64,000 bases of DNA from Geminisphaera colitermitum TAV2 (lineage in GTDB: Bacteria; Verrucomicrobiota; Verrucomicrobiia; Opitutales; Opitutaceae): NCBI RefSeq assembly GCF_000171235.2, contig NZ_ABEA03000126.1:1-64000 (forward strand), written 5' to 3'. The notes under the pieces were generated by a model, which did no database searches, was not told where the DNA came from, and worked only from the letters and a program-made list of their open reading frames with translations. Shown one piece after another: positions 7,650 through 14,699 of this stretch. The translations under genes and the position numbers were made by a program. Each line of letters starts with the position of its first letter. The stretch's first letter is position 1.

Positions 7650-8114
7650 ATGAGCTTCTTCCGTTCTTCTCTCGTGTTGGTTTTCCTTGGTTTCACCGCG
7701 CTCGCTACTTCCGCTGCGTCTCTTTCCAGTGAGGGCGGGCGGTTCGTTTTTGGTCAAATTAACGATCAAGCGCGTCACATCTATATGCTAGACACTCAAA
7801 CGGGACGTCTATGGGAAATGGTTGTCGATGAGAACGGAAACCGGCAGCTCTCGCCTGTGCCTTACTGCGCTGTTGGCGGAAAATTTTCTTTGCCCGCTCC
7901 GCTAGATGATCCGGCCATCGTTACCGTTACTCCCATCAAGTCTGATACATCCAAGGAACAGGCTACCGCTACCGGGCAAATAAAAGATGAAATGGGTTGC
8001 ACGGCAGAGGACTATGACACCCTCGCCGCCAAATACGATCGCGAGGGCGAAACCAAGCTGGCCCAGTTGGCACGCGAACGCTCCGCCGCCTTGCGCGCTC
8101 AGGAAACAAAATGA
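7650..8114 (+). CDS. Exported phage protein sharing a module with the scaffold protein
   Basis: 154 residues. A signal peptide is clear: MSFFR, a hydrophobic core (SLVLVFLGFTALAT) and an AxA-like site near TSAAS. A middle part (FVFGQINDQARHIYMLDT) resembles a small beta-rich domain seen in secreted proteins of unknown role. Residues 112-150 (GCTAEDYDTLA ... EGETKLA ... LARER) match residues 160-198 of the putative scaffolding protein at 24653 at 33 of 39 positions, with similarity at DNA level. Its place between integrase and repressor suggests expression in lysogens, perhaps affecting superinfection, but function is unknown. Confidence 0.7.
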   Translation: MSFFRSSLVLVFLGFTALATSAASLSSEGGRFVFGQINDQARHIYMLDTQTGRLWEMVVDENGNRQLSPVPYCAVGGKFSLPAPLDDPAIVTVTPIKSDTSKEQATATGQIKDEMGCTAEDYDTLAAKYDREGETKLAQLARERSAALRAQETK

Positions 8115-8139
8115 GCCGCCCCGCGCTAAGTGTGCGTCC

Positions 8140-8367
8140 ATGCCGCCTCAGCAGACCGAATTTTCTTTCGGTGACGTTGTCCCTTTCCCTACCACAAAAA
8201 CAGCAAAATGCCCGCGCCGGATTCGCTGCGCGGGCTATGCTTGCCCGCAGATGGCAGAGATGGTGATGTTATTTCGCTGCGCTTTCGAGATGCTGGAAAA
8301 GTCCGGTCAAGCAGATGCTTTCTTGTCACGTGCACGGCTTATCTCTGCCTTTTTCAACTCTAATTGA
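8140..8367 (+). CDS. Possible small phage protein
   Basis: 75 residues from ATG 8140 (MPPQQTEFSFGDVVPF). Composition looks protein-like, with several Cys residues (CPRRIRCAGYACPQ), but no family is recognised. It overlaps the 3' end of the leftward regulator gene by 61 bp and contains an 8-bp perfect stem-loop (GCCCGCGC 8210-8217 / GCGCGGGC 8228-8235) that might instead be a transcription terminator between convergent units. A competing 50-codon ORF starts at 8111, overlapping the previous stop. Low confidence. Confidence 0.35.
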   Translation: MPPQQTEFSFGDVVPFPTTKTAKCPRRIRCAGYACPQMAEMVMLFRCAFEMLEKSGQADAFLSRARLISAFFNSN

Positions 8368-8762
8368 GCAATCCTTTGCACGTCCTCAATCCCCGCAACT
8401 TTTCTAGACTCAATTCGTTTCGCCACTTCGGATGCTTTTACCGGGGATACTTCCGGAACTTGTTCTGATAAATCGAATACAGGAGTGATCCCTAACCGCT
8501 CCCGCTCTTTGGGGGTAAGCGGTTTATTTATTTCTTTAGCGAGTCGCTCAACTATGCTCACAAGAAGCAGTTCGCGTTCCTTTGGTGTTTCAGATGCGCC
8601 AGATACTGTTTGGGCCAGAAAATCGGAAATCAGACTGGAAAGCGTTACTTTTTTTTCTTTGGCGTAAGCTCTGGCCGCTTCAGCGAGTCCGCTGTCCAGC
8701 GAGATGTTCAGGCGTTCGTGTTTTGTGACGCCACGGGGGGCAACCTTCATTGGAATGCTCAT
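8307..8762 (-). CDS. Ribbon-helix-helix-like regulator, candidate prophage repressor
   Basis: 151 residues, the only clear leftward gene in the prophage. Residues about 15-52 (ERLNISLDSGLAEAARAYAKEKKVTLSSLISDFLAQ) read as a beta-strand plus two helices like RHH DNA-binding proteins; the remainder is helical with Lys/Glu-rich segments suited to oligomerisation. It is divergent from a second RHH-like gene across an 85-bp gap holding a 20-bp palindrome. The layout resembles a repressor/antirepressor switch. A plausible leftward promoter (TTACAC, 17 bp, TAGATT) overlaps the palindrome. No cI-like HTH repressor is found elsewhere in the prophage, which strengthens the inference. Confidence 0.65.
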   Translation of the reverse strand: MSIPMKVAPRGVTKHERLNISLDSGLAEAARAYAKEKKVTLSSLISDFLAQTVSGASETPKERELLLVSIVERLAKEINKPLTPKERERLGITPVFDLSEQVPEVSPVKASEVAKRIESRKVAGIEDVQRIAQLELKKAEISRARDKKASA

Positions 8763-8817
8763 GCGTGGACATCTTTTTCATGCCCATAAAAAAGAAAATC
8801 TATTTTTCTCGCTTGAC

Positions 8818-8837
8818 GTGTGTAAGCAGTTACACAC
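8818..8837. promoter_or_regulatory. Palindromic operator between divergent RHH-type genes
   Basis: GTGTGTAA-GCAG-TTACACAC, 8-bp perfect arms with 4-bp centre. It overlaps a TTGACG -35-like box for the rightward gene (8813-8818) and the likely -35 (TTACAC) of the leftward gene, so a bound regulator could block both promoters. Confidence 0.7.
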
Positions 8838-8847
8838 TCTCTTGTGT

Positions 8848-9027
8848 ATGAATCTCAGAGGACGTCCAAAAGGAAAAACCAAACAGCGCGTCAATGCCAT
8901 GATTGATATCACGTTATACAATCAGGCTCGTCGTATTGCGCTTGCATTCAATGTTTCTTTTTCCTCGATCGTAAATCGGGGGCTTCAGCGTGAACTCAGC
9001 ATCTTAAAGAGGAAAGAGGCGAAATGA
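8848..9027 (+). CDS. Small ribbon-helix-helix-like regulator
   Basis: 59 residues from ATG 8848. A basic N-terminus (LRGRPKGKTKQRV) is followed by NAMIDITLYNQARRIALAFN and VSFSSIVNRGLQREL, matching the strand-helix-helix order of RHH proteins. Divergent from the leftward RHH-like gene and separated from it by the palindromic operator, so it may act like Cro or an antirepressor. Its stop overlaps the next start (ATGA at 9024), beginning the long rightward operon. The ATG lies 7 bp after CTCTTGT with no strong ribosome binding site. Confidence 0.65.
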   Translation: MNLRGRPKGKTKQRVNAMIDITLYNQARRIALAFNVSFSSIVNRGLQRELSILKRKEAK

Positions 9028-9560
9028 GCCGCGCGAAAAAAACCGCGAAGCGGGCGGAGTCCGCGGAATCGACCCCGGCAGAAGACTATCTCGCCACGTC
9101 GGGGCCGTTTACCGGCGGCGAAATCTCCACCGGCAAGGCGCGGGCTTTGCGAGAGTTCGTCCATGCTCAGGCACGGCTCGACCGTATCGAGTTGCTGGAG
9201 GCTCATGTGTGTGTGCTGGATGAGCATGGGTGCCATCTTCCGCTTTTGCCGAGGCGCACGGAGATCGTGCTGGCTAATGTGGAAAAACCGTTGTTACGCG
9301 CTGTCAGCGATCTGCCTGACTCGTCTGCGCGGTATGAGGCGGAGCTTACGGTGCAGGTGCTCGCCGGGATGTTGCGGCAGGTGCTTGCCCACAATTACAT
9401 GATCCGGGAGGCGTTTGACCTCACGTATGCCCATTCGGCTCTCACCGTTTGGGATGAGGCGAATGGGGCCAATGAGCCTGATGCAAAATCGACTGGTGCG
9501 ACAGGGACAACGGGGACTCTGAACTCGGGACGCGAGACTCTGAAAGGGGGGGCGAAATGA
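9024..9560 (+). CDS. Hypothetical early phage protein
   Basis: 178 residues, coupled by ATGA overlaps to both neighbours. N-terminal 20 residues are Lys/Arg/Ala-rich and probably disordered; the middle contains helical segments (RLDRIELLEAHVCVLDEHGCH, ELTVQVLAGMLRQVLAHNYMI). The C-terminal about 30 residues are low-complexity Thr/Gly (TGATGTTGTLNSG). No family recognised. Position directly behind the regulator suggests early expression. Confidence 0.6.
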   Translation: MSRAKKTAKRAESAESTPAEDYLATSGPFTGGEISTGKARALREFVHAQARLDRIELLEAHVCVLDEHGCHLPLLPRRTEIVLANVEKPLLRAVSDLPDSSARYEAELTVQVLAGMLRQVLAHNYMIREAFDLTYAHSALTVWDEANGANEPDAKSTGATGTTGTLNSGRETLKGGAK

Positions 9561-9928
9561 GCCGCGCAGCCAATAAATTTGCCGCACTGGTGCGCGGCGA
9601 CGATGGCGCTCTGCATGTGCGGCGGTTTGCGACTGCCGCAGATGCCGCAGGCGTGGCGGCGCGGGAGCGCGAGTTTGTTCCCGCGTATCCAATCCATCCC
9701 GAGGATGTGAAGCCAACCACCAAGGGCTGGCCTCCTTCGCGGCTGGCGCGGGAATTGGGCATCTCGTCTCGCACGATCTGCCGGCGGTGTGAGCGCGATC
9801 AACTGCCCTATATCAACCACGGGGGGGCGTCACGGCCTTACCGCCTCATCCCGCTTCACGTCGTCAAACTCGTCAAGCTCTACGGGCTGGCATCCGTGGC
9901 ACGGATGCGGGCGGCGGGGCAAATCTGA
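9557..9928 (+). CDS. Helix-turn-helix DNA-binding protein (excisionase/MerR-like)
   Basis: 123 residues. The segment PSRLARELGISSRTICRRCERDQLPY followed by SRPYRLIP (about residues 60-100) has the HTH plus wing layout of MerR/Xis-type DNA-binding domains. It could be the excisionase or another early regulator. ATGA overlap with the preceding gene. The C-terminal helix (VVKLVKLYGLASVARMRAA) may mediate dimerisation. The assignment to excision is inference from size and domain only; it is 2.7 kb from the integrase gene. Confidence 0.6.
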   Translation: MSRAANKFAALVRGDDGALHVRRFATAADAAGVAAREREFVPAYPIHPEDVKPTTKGWPPSRLARELGISSRTICRRCERDQLPYINHGGASRPYRLIPLHVVKLVKLYGLASVARMRAAGQI

Positions 9929-9960
9929 ATCCATTTTTTAACTACAACATTCATCTGCAC

Positions 9961-10545
9961 ATGAATACAAAAAACGAAACAACAATGACGGCGGGCGGGA
10001 CGCCCGCGCCACTTCAACAGGAGGCGGGTTTGCCCTCACAGACGCCCGCGCCTTTTCCCCCAATGCCGCTGGCGTTGCCGCCAGTGCGCTTGCACATACA
10101 GCAAGCGGTATTGGATTTGGTATATTATGATTCGTTGGCAGATAATGGTAAAACGCAGATACCTGCTGAACGTTTTGAGCAGGCGTTGGCACTGATCCAT
10201 TGCTCAGAGCATTACCTGCAGAAATTTTATAAGAACTCATGGTCGGAGCTTTTTAGTTGGGTCGAAAGTTACACTCATGATTGGCCCGTTTTTAAAGAGA
10301 GGGTAAATGAGTTCAGGAAGTTCGGGATTTTTTGCAGCCCGGAGCGGTCTTTGCAGATTGCGTATAAGTATCTGGCAAAATATGCCGTAAAATGGATTCT
10401 TGGAACTAAGCAGGCGCGCAAGGTTTCCGCAGCTCATGCCGCTCACAGGCGCGGGATTAACCGGTCTCTTATCCAAAAGGGGAGGGCTCCCATCGACTGG
10501 CGCACGATAGACCGGGACGAAAAGAAACGGAGGGCGGCAGCATGA
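9961..10545 (+). CDS. Hypothetical early phage protein with repeat-derived N-terminus
   Basis: 194 residues. The first 40 residues are low complexity and coded by GC stem-loop repeats: the AGGTPAP repeat at 9991-10012 and a diverged copy at about 10021-10050. The rest is globular and helical with many aromatics (SWSELFSWVESYTHDWPVFKE, YKYLAKYAVKWILG) and a lower GC content than its neighbours, suggesting a separate origin. The basic C-terminus (DEKKRRAA) overlaps the next gene by ATGA. No family recognised. Confidence 0.6.
   Translation: MNTKNETTMTAGGTPAPLQQEAGLPSQTPAPFPPMPLALPPVRLHIQQAVLDLVYYDSLADNGKTQIPAERFEQALALIHCSEHYLQKFYKNSWSELFSWVESYTHDWPVFKERVNEFRKFGIFCSPERSLQIAYKYLAKYAVKWILGTKQARKVSAAHAAHRRGINRSLIQKGRAPIDWRTIDRDEKKRRAAA
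9991..10012. repeat. GC stem-loop repeat (AGGTPAP type), copy 1
   Basis: GCGGGCG-GGA-CGCCCGC stem-loop followed by GCCAC; encodes Ala-Gly-Gly-Thr-Pro-Ala-Pro in frame near the N-terminus of the 194-residue protein. Confidence 0.85.
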
Positions 10546-10937
10546 GCTACGGGTCTCCATCAACGTTCGGGGCGCGCAAAAAGTGGAGTAACCGGCTGAC
10601 GCCAGTAAATCCCAAGCCGGTAAATCCCAAATCCCAAGTGGACGCCGGACAGCGGACGCCGGACTCTGGCAAGGCAACACCTCGCGCTCAGGTCAAAGGC
10701 GATCCGGCTTTCTGGTCAACGGCTCAGATCATCCGCGATACGCGCGATGGGTCCACGAAAACAACGCGCTGGCGGGCGGTCGCTGGGGGCGTGGTCCTCA
10801 ATACGTGCACGCGGGGGCCGGGCGGGTTGTGCGAGGCCCTTGTGTTCATCCCCGGCGCGAGCGCCGCCGATTTCACCTCATCCGTTAGCGCCAAGCTCAC
10901 AGCTCCAAGCGCCAAGCTCCAAGCTAATAGCTCCTGA
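10542..10937 (+). CDS. Hypothetical early phage protein
   Basis: 131 residues. The N-terminus is basic with imperfect repeats (TPVNPKPVNPKSQ, DAGQRTPDSG) from short DNA duplications; the middle (DPAFWSTAQIIRDTRDGSTKTTRWRAV) looks like a small folded domain with the Arg/Thr pattern of a beta hairpin. The C-terminus (APSAKLQANSS) is coded by the CCAAGCTC-type tandem repeat at 10886-10935, which appears to have extended the protein. ATGA overlap with the preceding gene. No family recognised. Confidence 0.5.
   Translation: MSYGSPSTFGARKKWSNRLTPVNPKPVNPKSQVDAGQRTPDSGKATPRAQVKGDPAFWSTAQIIRDTRDGSTKTTRWRAVAGGVVLNTCTRGPGGLCEALVFIPGASAADFTSSVSAKLTAPSAKLQANSS
10886..10935. repeat. CCAAGCTC/AGCTCC tandem-like repeat
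   Basis: Degenerate iterations of GCCAAGCTCACAGCTCCAAG forming the 3' end of the 131-residue ORF. Related tracts occur at 11118-11200 and 31841-31872. Confidence 0.75.
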
Positions 10938-10941
10938 TTTT

Positions 10942-11358
10942 ATGTCCTCCTCATCTTCTCCCGCTCCGCACTCCCAAGTTTGCGAAAATTGCCTGTTTTG
11001 GTTTAAAAACAAAACGGGCGAGGCGTTGCGCGCCGCCGCAGGCGGGGAGTGCCGGCGGCGAGCAGCGGGGGATTTTCGCTGGCCGCGCACGCGCGCTGAG
11101 GATTGGTGCGGGGAGTGGAGCTCCAAGCTCCAAGCTGATAGCTCACAGCCCCAAGCTCACAGCCCCAAGCTCACAGCTGATAGCTCAACGATCACAGCTA
11201 ATCTTTCTCTCGACATGGAATCCGGGGACGCGCCCCCGTCCGCCTCTGCGTGTGCAGATGCGGGGGCGGATTGCGGCACGGGGAACCGTCAGCGCCGTCG
11301 CGCAAGCGGCGGTCAGGCGCATCCGGGCCGTGTCGAGAGAGCCACTTTGAAAAGCTGA
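10942..11358 (+). CDS. Small zinc-ribbon-like phage protein with repeat-coded tail
   Basis: 138 residues from ATG 10942. The first 60 residues hold a four-cysteine pattern, CENCLFW ... GECRRR ... WPRTRAEDWCGEW, familiar from small phage proteins thought to bind one zinc. The C-terminal half is low complexity: residues about 62-90 are coded by the CCAAGCTC/GATAGCTCAC tandem repeat (11118-11200) and the end is Ala/Asp/Arg-rich. The repeat-derived half is probably not part of the ancestral domain. Precise role unknown. Confidence 0.6.
   Translation: MSSSSSPAPHSQVCENCLFWFKNKTGEALRAAAGGECRRRAAGDFRWPRTRAEDWCGEWSSKLQADSSQPQAHSPKLTADSSTITANLSLDMESGDAPPSASACADAGADCGTGNRQRRRASGGQAHPGRVERATLKS
11118..11200. 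repeat. AGCTCC/AAGCTCACAGC tandem repeat array
   Basis: About eight degenerate units of CCAAGCTCACAGCC and GATAGCTCA type in tandem, read through by the zinc-ribbon gene. No spacers of CRISPR type. Confidence 0.8.
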
Positions 11359-11393
11359 AATCTTGTCAGAGGTGTAACCATAAATCCAATACC

Positions 11394-11753
11394 ATGCAAA
11401 ATAAACGTGATGAGCGAACGCAGCAGGTGATCGACACGAATGTGTTCATCGAACTGCTGGCACAGTTGGGTCGGGGCACTGTTGCCGCCGATCTGGCCGA
11501 AAAATATCCGCAGGCCGTGCAGGCTGTGCGCACAACGGGCAAAAAGGCCGAACTGACTTTTTCCCTGATTATCAAACCCGATGGCAAGGGTGAGGTGCAG
11601 AGCGTGGAGATCGAGACGGCAGTGAAGTTGAAGCTGCCGGAGCGTGATCGGAAACCGACCGTTTTCTTCATCGAACGCGACAGCAATTTCCTGACGCGGA
11701 ACGATCCGAAGCAAATGCAGATGTTCCCGGAATCAGAGCGGACGGCGGCGTAA
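11394..11753 (+). CDS. Hypothetical early phage protein
   Basis: 119 residues from ATG 11394 (MQNKRDERTQQVIDTNVF). Compact alpha/beta composition: N-terminal helices (FIELLAQLGRGTVAADLAEKY) then beta-like strands with charged turns (ELTFSLIIKPDGKGEVQSVEI, VKLKLPERDRKPTVFFIERD). Ends NDPKQMQMFPE. It directly precedes the DUF2303 gene, an arrangement common in phage early regions, but I cannot name the family. Confidence 0.6.
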   Translation: MQNKRDERTQQVIDTNVFIELLAQLGRGTVAADLAEKYPQAVQAVRTTGKKAELTFSLIIKPDGKGEVQSVEIETAVKLKLPERDRKPTVFFIERDSNFLTRNDPKQMQMFPESERTAA

Positions 11754-11784
11754 GCGCCGGGCATCCGAGTCAAAAAAGCAATCT

Positions 11785-11815
11785 GCGGGCGTTTGTCAGA
11801 AAAAGCCCGCGCCAC
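11785..11815. repeat. GC stem-loop repeat, non-coding variant
   Basis: GCGGGCG (11785-11791), a 13-nt loop, then GCCCGCGCCAC (11805-11815). Same arms and same trailing GCCAC as the coding AGGTPAP copies but intergenic and with a longer loop. Confidence 0.6.
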
Positions 11816-11846
11816 AACAAAACCACAATCGAATCGTAGTTGAATT

Positions 11847-12725
11847 ATGAATGCACAAGTTGCACAGACTGAATCAGCGGCCATCGCCGCTCTGGCACAC
11901 GAGGGACTGAAACCCGAGTTGCAATCCATCGAGGGGCTGAGAGCTCCTTTGCTTCTATGGCCGAAATCGGAAAAGATTTCGAGCTTGGAGGAATTTTTGA
12001 AAAACCCCATCCGCAAGAAGGCCAATGTTATCGTTCGTGATTATATGTCGTTTGCTGACTACGTCATCAAACACGCGGAGCCAGGCACAACGGTTTTTTC
12101 AAAAGTGTCCGAGGAGGGCGGAACGTTCACCGCCATCATCGACTACCATCACGGCAACGCGGAACACGCGATTGTGGCACCGAGTCACAATGCGATTTAC
12201 AATCCGGGCGAGGCGCGGAATTGTTCGCACTCGTGCCACTATATTTGCGAGCACACACCGGAGTGGAAACGTTGGCTGTCGCAGAGCGGGGCTGGCATGT
12301 CGCAGACGACTGCCGCGCAGTTCATCGAAGACAACATAATCGACATCATCTCTCCGGAAGCGGCGCGGATGCTGGAGGTTGTCAAGACGCTGGAGGCCAC
12401 GCAGGGCGTGGAGTTCAAGAGCGCGGTGCGGCTCGAAAATGGCGATCGTCAGTTGCACTACGCGCACACGACGACGGCAAAATCGGGTCAACAGGGCGAT
12501 TTGGAGATTCCGGATACGTTCAAGATTCGCATTCCGGTTTTCCAGAACGGCCCGGCCTACGATGTGGATTGCCGGTTCCGCTACCGCATCAAGGACGGTT
12601 CGCTTATCATCTTTTATGAGGTGGTGCGTCCGCACAAGATCATCGAACTGGCGTTGTCCGAGGCGCGGAACGCCATCGTGGACATGCTCAAACCCATCCC
12701 GGTTCTGTTGGGTGAGGTGAAATAA
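11847..12725 (+). CDS. DUF2303 (YfdQ-like) phage protein
   Basis: 292 residues, close to family length. Recognised from the conserved pattern: VIVRDYMSFADYVIKH, TFTAIIDYHHGNAEH, CEHTPEWKRWLSQSGAGMSQTTAAQFIEDNIIDI, then LEATQGVEFKSAVRLENGDRQLHY and IRIPVFQNGPAYDVDCRFRYRI near the C-terminus. Such proteins are common in early or recombination regions of temperate phages, but their biochemical role is not established. A Cys-rich segment (CSHSCHYICEH, about residues 125-135) replaces the usual sequence there and may bind metal. A strong hairpin terminator follows the gene. Confidence 0.85.
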   Translation: MNAQVAQTESAAIAALAHEGLKPELQSIEGLRAPLLLWPKSEKISSLEEFLKNPIRKKANVIVRDYMSFADYVIKHAEPGTTVFSKVSEEGGTFTAIIDYHHGNAEHAIVAPSHNAIYNPGEARNCSHSCHYICEHTPEWKRWLSQSGAGMSQTTAAQFIEDNIIDIISPEAARMLEVVKTLEATQGVEFKSAVRLENGDRQLHYAHTTTAKSGQQGDLEIPDTFKIRIPVFQNGPAYDVDCRFRYRIKDGSLIIFYEVVRPHKIIELALSEARNAIVDMLKPIPVLLGEVK

Positions 12726-12767
12726 GCGCATCAAAAAAATCTTCTCCGGCCCCGGCTGAACCCACGG

Positions 12768-12812
12768 GGCGGGGGCGCTGTAGTTGCGGATCAGCTACGC
12801 GCCCCCGCCTTT
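12768..12812 (+). terminator. Strong GC hairpin, probable terminator after DUF2303
   Basis: Perfect 11-bp arms GGCGGGGGCGC (12768-12778) and GCGCCCCCGCC (12799-12809), with inner GTAG/CTAC pairing, followed by only a short TTT. It could end or attenuate the first early transcript. Confidence 0.6.
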
Positions 12813-12868
12813 GTTGGGGGGAGGGGGGATTTTAAACCACTAATCAACACTAACAGGCACTACTAAGA

Positions 12869-13348
12869 ATGAGTGACCGGGGCAAATGGAGTGATATTTT
12901 GCACGGGTTGCGCGGGCTGCGTCTGGCGGTTTATGATGAACTGTTGGAACGGGGACTGCTCGACGCAGCCGCGATCGGGGAACATTTGCGACCGGACCAG
13001 CGGGCGGATGTTCAGCTTGAGGATGCCATTGGCTGGCTGGTGCGGCATCGGTTTGTAGTGGCGGGTTCAGGACAGCGCTGGGAGGCGCGCGAGGCCGAGG
13101 CCGCGCGCGAGGTTTGGGAGCGTTTGGGGGTTTGTAAGGAAAATTTTGCCGCCGCCGGCAGCTTGGCCTCGGTAAAGGAACGGGGCGACGGTCGTAATCA
13201 GGAGGCGCTTGGTAGTGCGCATCTCCACGCGGAGGCCGGCGGCGGCGTCGGCGCAGGGGCAGGGATTGCGGGCGAGACGCCCGCGCCACGGGTGGCGGTG
13301 CAGCCGCATCAGGTGGAGTTTTTCGCTTTGGAGGGATATAAATTATGA
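12869..13348 (+). CDS. Hypothetical phage protein, winged-helix-like N-terminus
   Basis: 159 residues. Residues about 8-75 (ILHGLRGLRLAVYDELLERGLLDAAAIGEHL, then LEDAIGWLVRHRFVVAG and RWEARE) have the helix-helix-helix-wing order of a winged-helix DNA-binding domain. The C-terminal half is Gly/Ala-rich and contains a stem-loop repeat read as AGETPAP (13268-13289). The stop overlaps the DHH gene (ATGA). It is the first gene after the strong hairpin at 12768. The DNA-binding call is inference from pattern only. Confidence 0.55.
   Translation: MSDRGKWSDILHGLRGLRLAVYDELLERGLLDAAAIGEHLRPDQRADVQLEDAIGWLVRHRFVVAGSGQRWEAREAEAAREVWERLGVCKENFAAAGSLASVKERGDGRNQEALGSAHLHAEAGGGVGAGAGIAGETPAPRVAVQPHQVEFFALEGYKL
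13268..13289. repeat. GC stem-loop repeat (AGETPAP type), copy 2
   Basis: GCGGGCG-AGA-CGCCCGC followed by GCCAC; one loop base differs from the other copies, changing Gly to Glu. Confidence 0.85.
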
Positions 13349-14214
13349 ACAAAAAGGTTATCGTCATTTATCACAGCAAGGATTTCGACGGGCTGTTTTC
13401 GTGCGAGATTGCCCGGCGTTATTTCGGCGAATCTGCCGATTACGTGGGCTGGAACTACGGGGAGCCGACGCCGGTTGTGCCGCCGGGTGCACAGATCTAC
13501 ATGATCGACGTTTCCGTGCCGGAGTTGATGCAGCGTTCGGGGTTGGTGTGGATCGATCATCACTTGTCCGCGATGCTGGATTACGGGACGGAGATTGCGG
13601 GTTATCGCGTCAACGGTGTGGCGGCATGCCGGCTGGCGTGGCAGTTGTTTTTTGGCGGGCATCGGCGGGTCGATGAAATGCCCAATCTTGAGGATTTTGT
13701 TGAGCGCCGGGTGTCGGAGCCTTGGGCGGTGCGGCTGGCCGGCGAGTATGACATATGGGATAAGCGCGATCCGGACGCGGAACTTTTTCAGCATGGTTTG
13801 CGGACGTGCGATCCTGACTTTCAGCGGTTGCTGAATTGTGACGACTCCTATGTGCGGCAATTGCTGGCGGGCGGGAGAGTGTTGCAGTTTGCCCGGACGC
13901 GGGAGAATGGGTCCATCGTCAGGGGACAGGGGTTTGATGTGCAATGGGAGGGGTTGACGTTCCTCGCCGTCAACGCTGCGCGTTACAACAGTCTGCTGTT
14001 CACGGCAGGTTTGCGGCCTGAGCATGATGGTTGCTTGGGGTTTGGTTGGGATGGCAAAAAGTGGCGGGTGTCGTTGTATGGAGTGCCGGGCAAGCCGGAG
14101 ATCGACTTTGCCGCGATTGCCAAAAAATACGGCGGGGGCGGGCACAAGCAGGCGTGTGGGTTTGAGTGCGAGGTGTTGCCGTTCGGGTTCGGTAGTGGAG
14201 GGAGGGGGAAATGA
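13345..14214 (+). CDS. DHH/DHHA1-family phosphoesterase
   Basis: 289 residues. DHH superfamily motifs: YHSKDFDG (H10, D13, D15), an Asp in YMIDVS (D55), the signature IDHH (71-73), a later Asp region (AGEYDIWDK), and the C-terminal DHHA1 substrate loop GGGGHKQACGF. The family includes RecJ, NrnA/oligoribonucleases and cyclic-dinucleotide phosphodiesterases, all Mn-dependent phosphodiester hydrolases. This size fits the NrnA-like or small RecJ-like class. In a phage it may recycle short RNAs, process DNA ends, or degrade signalling nucleotides of host defence; which one cannot be told from sequence. ATGA-coupled on both sides. Confidence 0.85.
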   Translation: MNKKVIVIYHSKDFDGLFSCEIARRYFGESADYVGWNYGEPTPVVPPGAQIYMIDVSVPELMQRSGLVWIDHHLSAMLDYGTEIAGYRVNGVAACRLAWQLFFGGHRRVDEMPNLEDFVERRVSEPWAVRLAGEYDIWDKRDPDAELFQHGLRTCDPDFQRLLNCDDSYVRQLLAGGRVLQFARTRENGSIVRGQGFDVQWEGLTFLAVNAARYNSLLFTAGLRPEHDGCLGFGWDGKKWRVSLYGVPGKPEIDFAAIAKKYGGGGHKQACGFECEVLPFGFGSGGRGK

Positions 14215-14699
14215 GTGCTCTTACGGAGATCAGGCGGGAGCCTATCGACTTCCACGCCATCGCATCGGAATCCGATGATGTCCGACGGGCGCACTTCGTC
14301 CGTATGTTCAAGCCACGCTTCGCAGCGTTGGTGGAAAGCGGGGCGAAACTTCAAACAGTGCGGCCAAAGCCCAAGCGGATGCCTCAAGCTGGCGATGCGA
14401 TCAGCCTGCGCTGCTGGACAGGTTTACCATATCGGAGCAAGCAGCGCGTGCTGCGTGAGGCCACGATCTCTCAGGTCTCCGAAATAGTCATCGCCGCCGA
14501 GGGCATTTCGCCGATCAGGGTCGAACCGCTAGGAACGTCCGGTGCGCTCAACTACTGGCCGAGTCCCGATGTCTTTGCGCACGCTGATGGTTTCGCCGAC
14601 TGGCCGGAGATGCGTGAATGGTTCGCGACAACGCACGGTCTCCCTTTCGCAGGCATCATCATTTTTTGGGACACCTCAGAGGAGGCACGCAAAAAATGA
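14211..14699 (+). CDS. ASCH-domain-like phage protein
   Basis: 162 residues. The segment MFKPRFAALVESGAKLQTVR, then PKRMPQAGDAISLRCWTGLPYRSK, matches the ASCH/PUA-like beta-barrel pattern of phage proteins (hydrophobic strand, GxKxQTxR turn, GD-x-I-x-L strand). Further strands and the C-terminal helix (FADWPEMREWFATTHGL) fit. ASCH domains are thought to bind RNA or modified nucleotides. It is followed by small genes and a DUF5131 gene, a mix often seen together in phages. ATGA overlaps on both sides. Domain call moderate; no enzymatic residues can be assigned. Confidence 0.65.
   Translation: MSALTEIRREPIDFHAIASESDDVRRAHFVRMFKPRFAALVESGAKLQTVRPKPKRMPQAGDAISLRCWTGLPYRSKQRVLREATISQVSEIVIAAEGISPIRVEPLGTSGALNYWPSPDVFAHADGFADWPEMREWFATTHGLPFAGIIIFWDTSEEARKK

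Noticed and set aside
8111-8263. 50-codon ORF overlapping the exported protein stop by ATGA
   Set aside because: Ser/Arg/Leu-biased shadow composition; the alternative frame from 8140 looks more protein-like, and a stem-loop suggests the stretch may be partly non-coding.
11118-11200. CRISPR-like array
   Set aside because: Units are short (about 10-14 bp), degenerate and contiguous, with no unique spacers and no cas genes.
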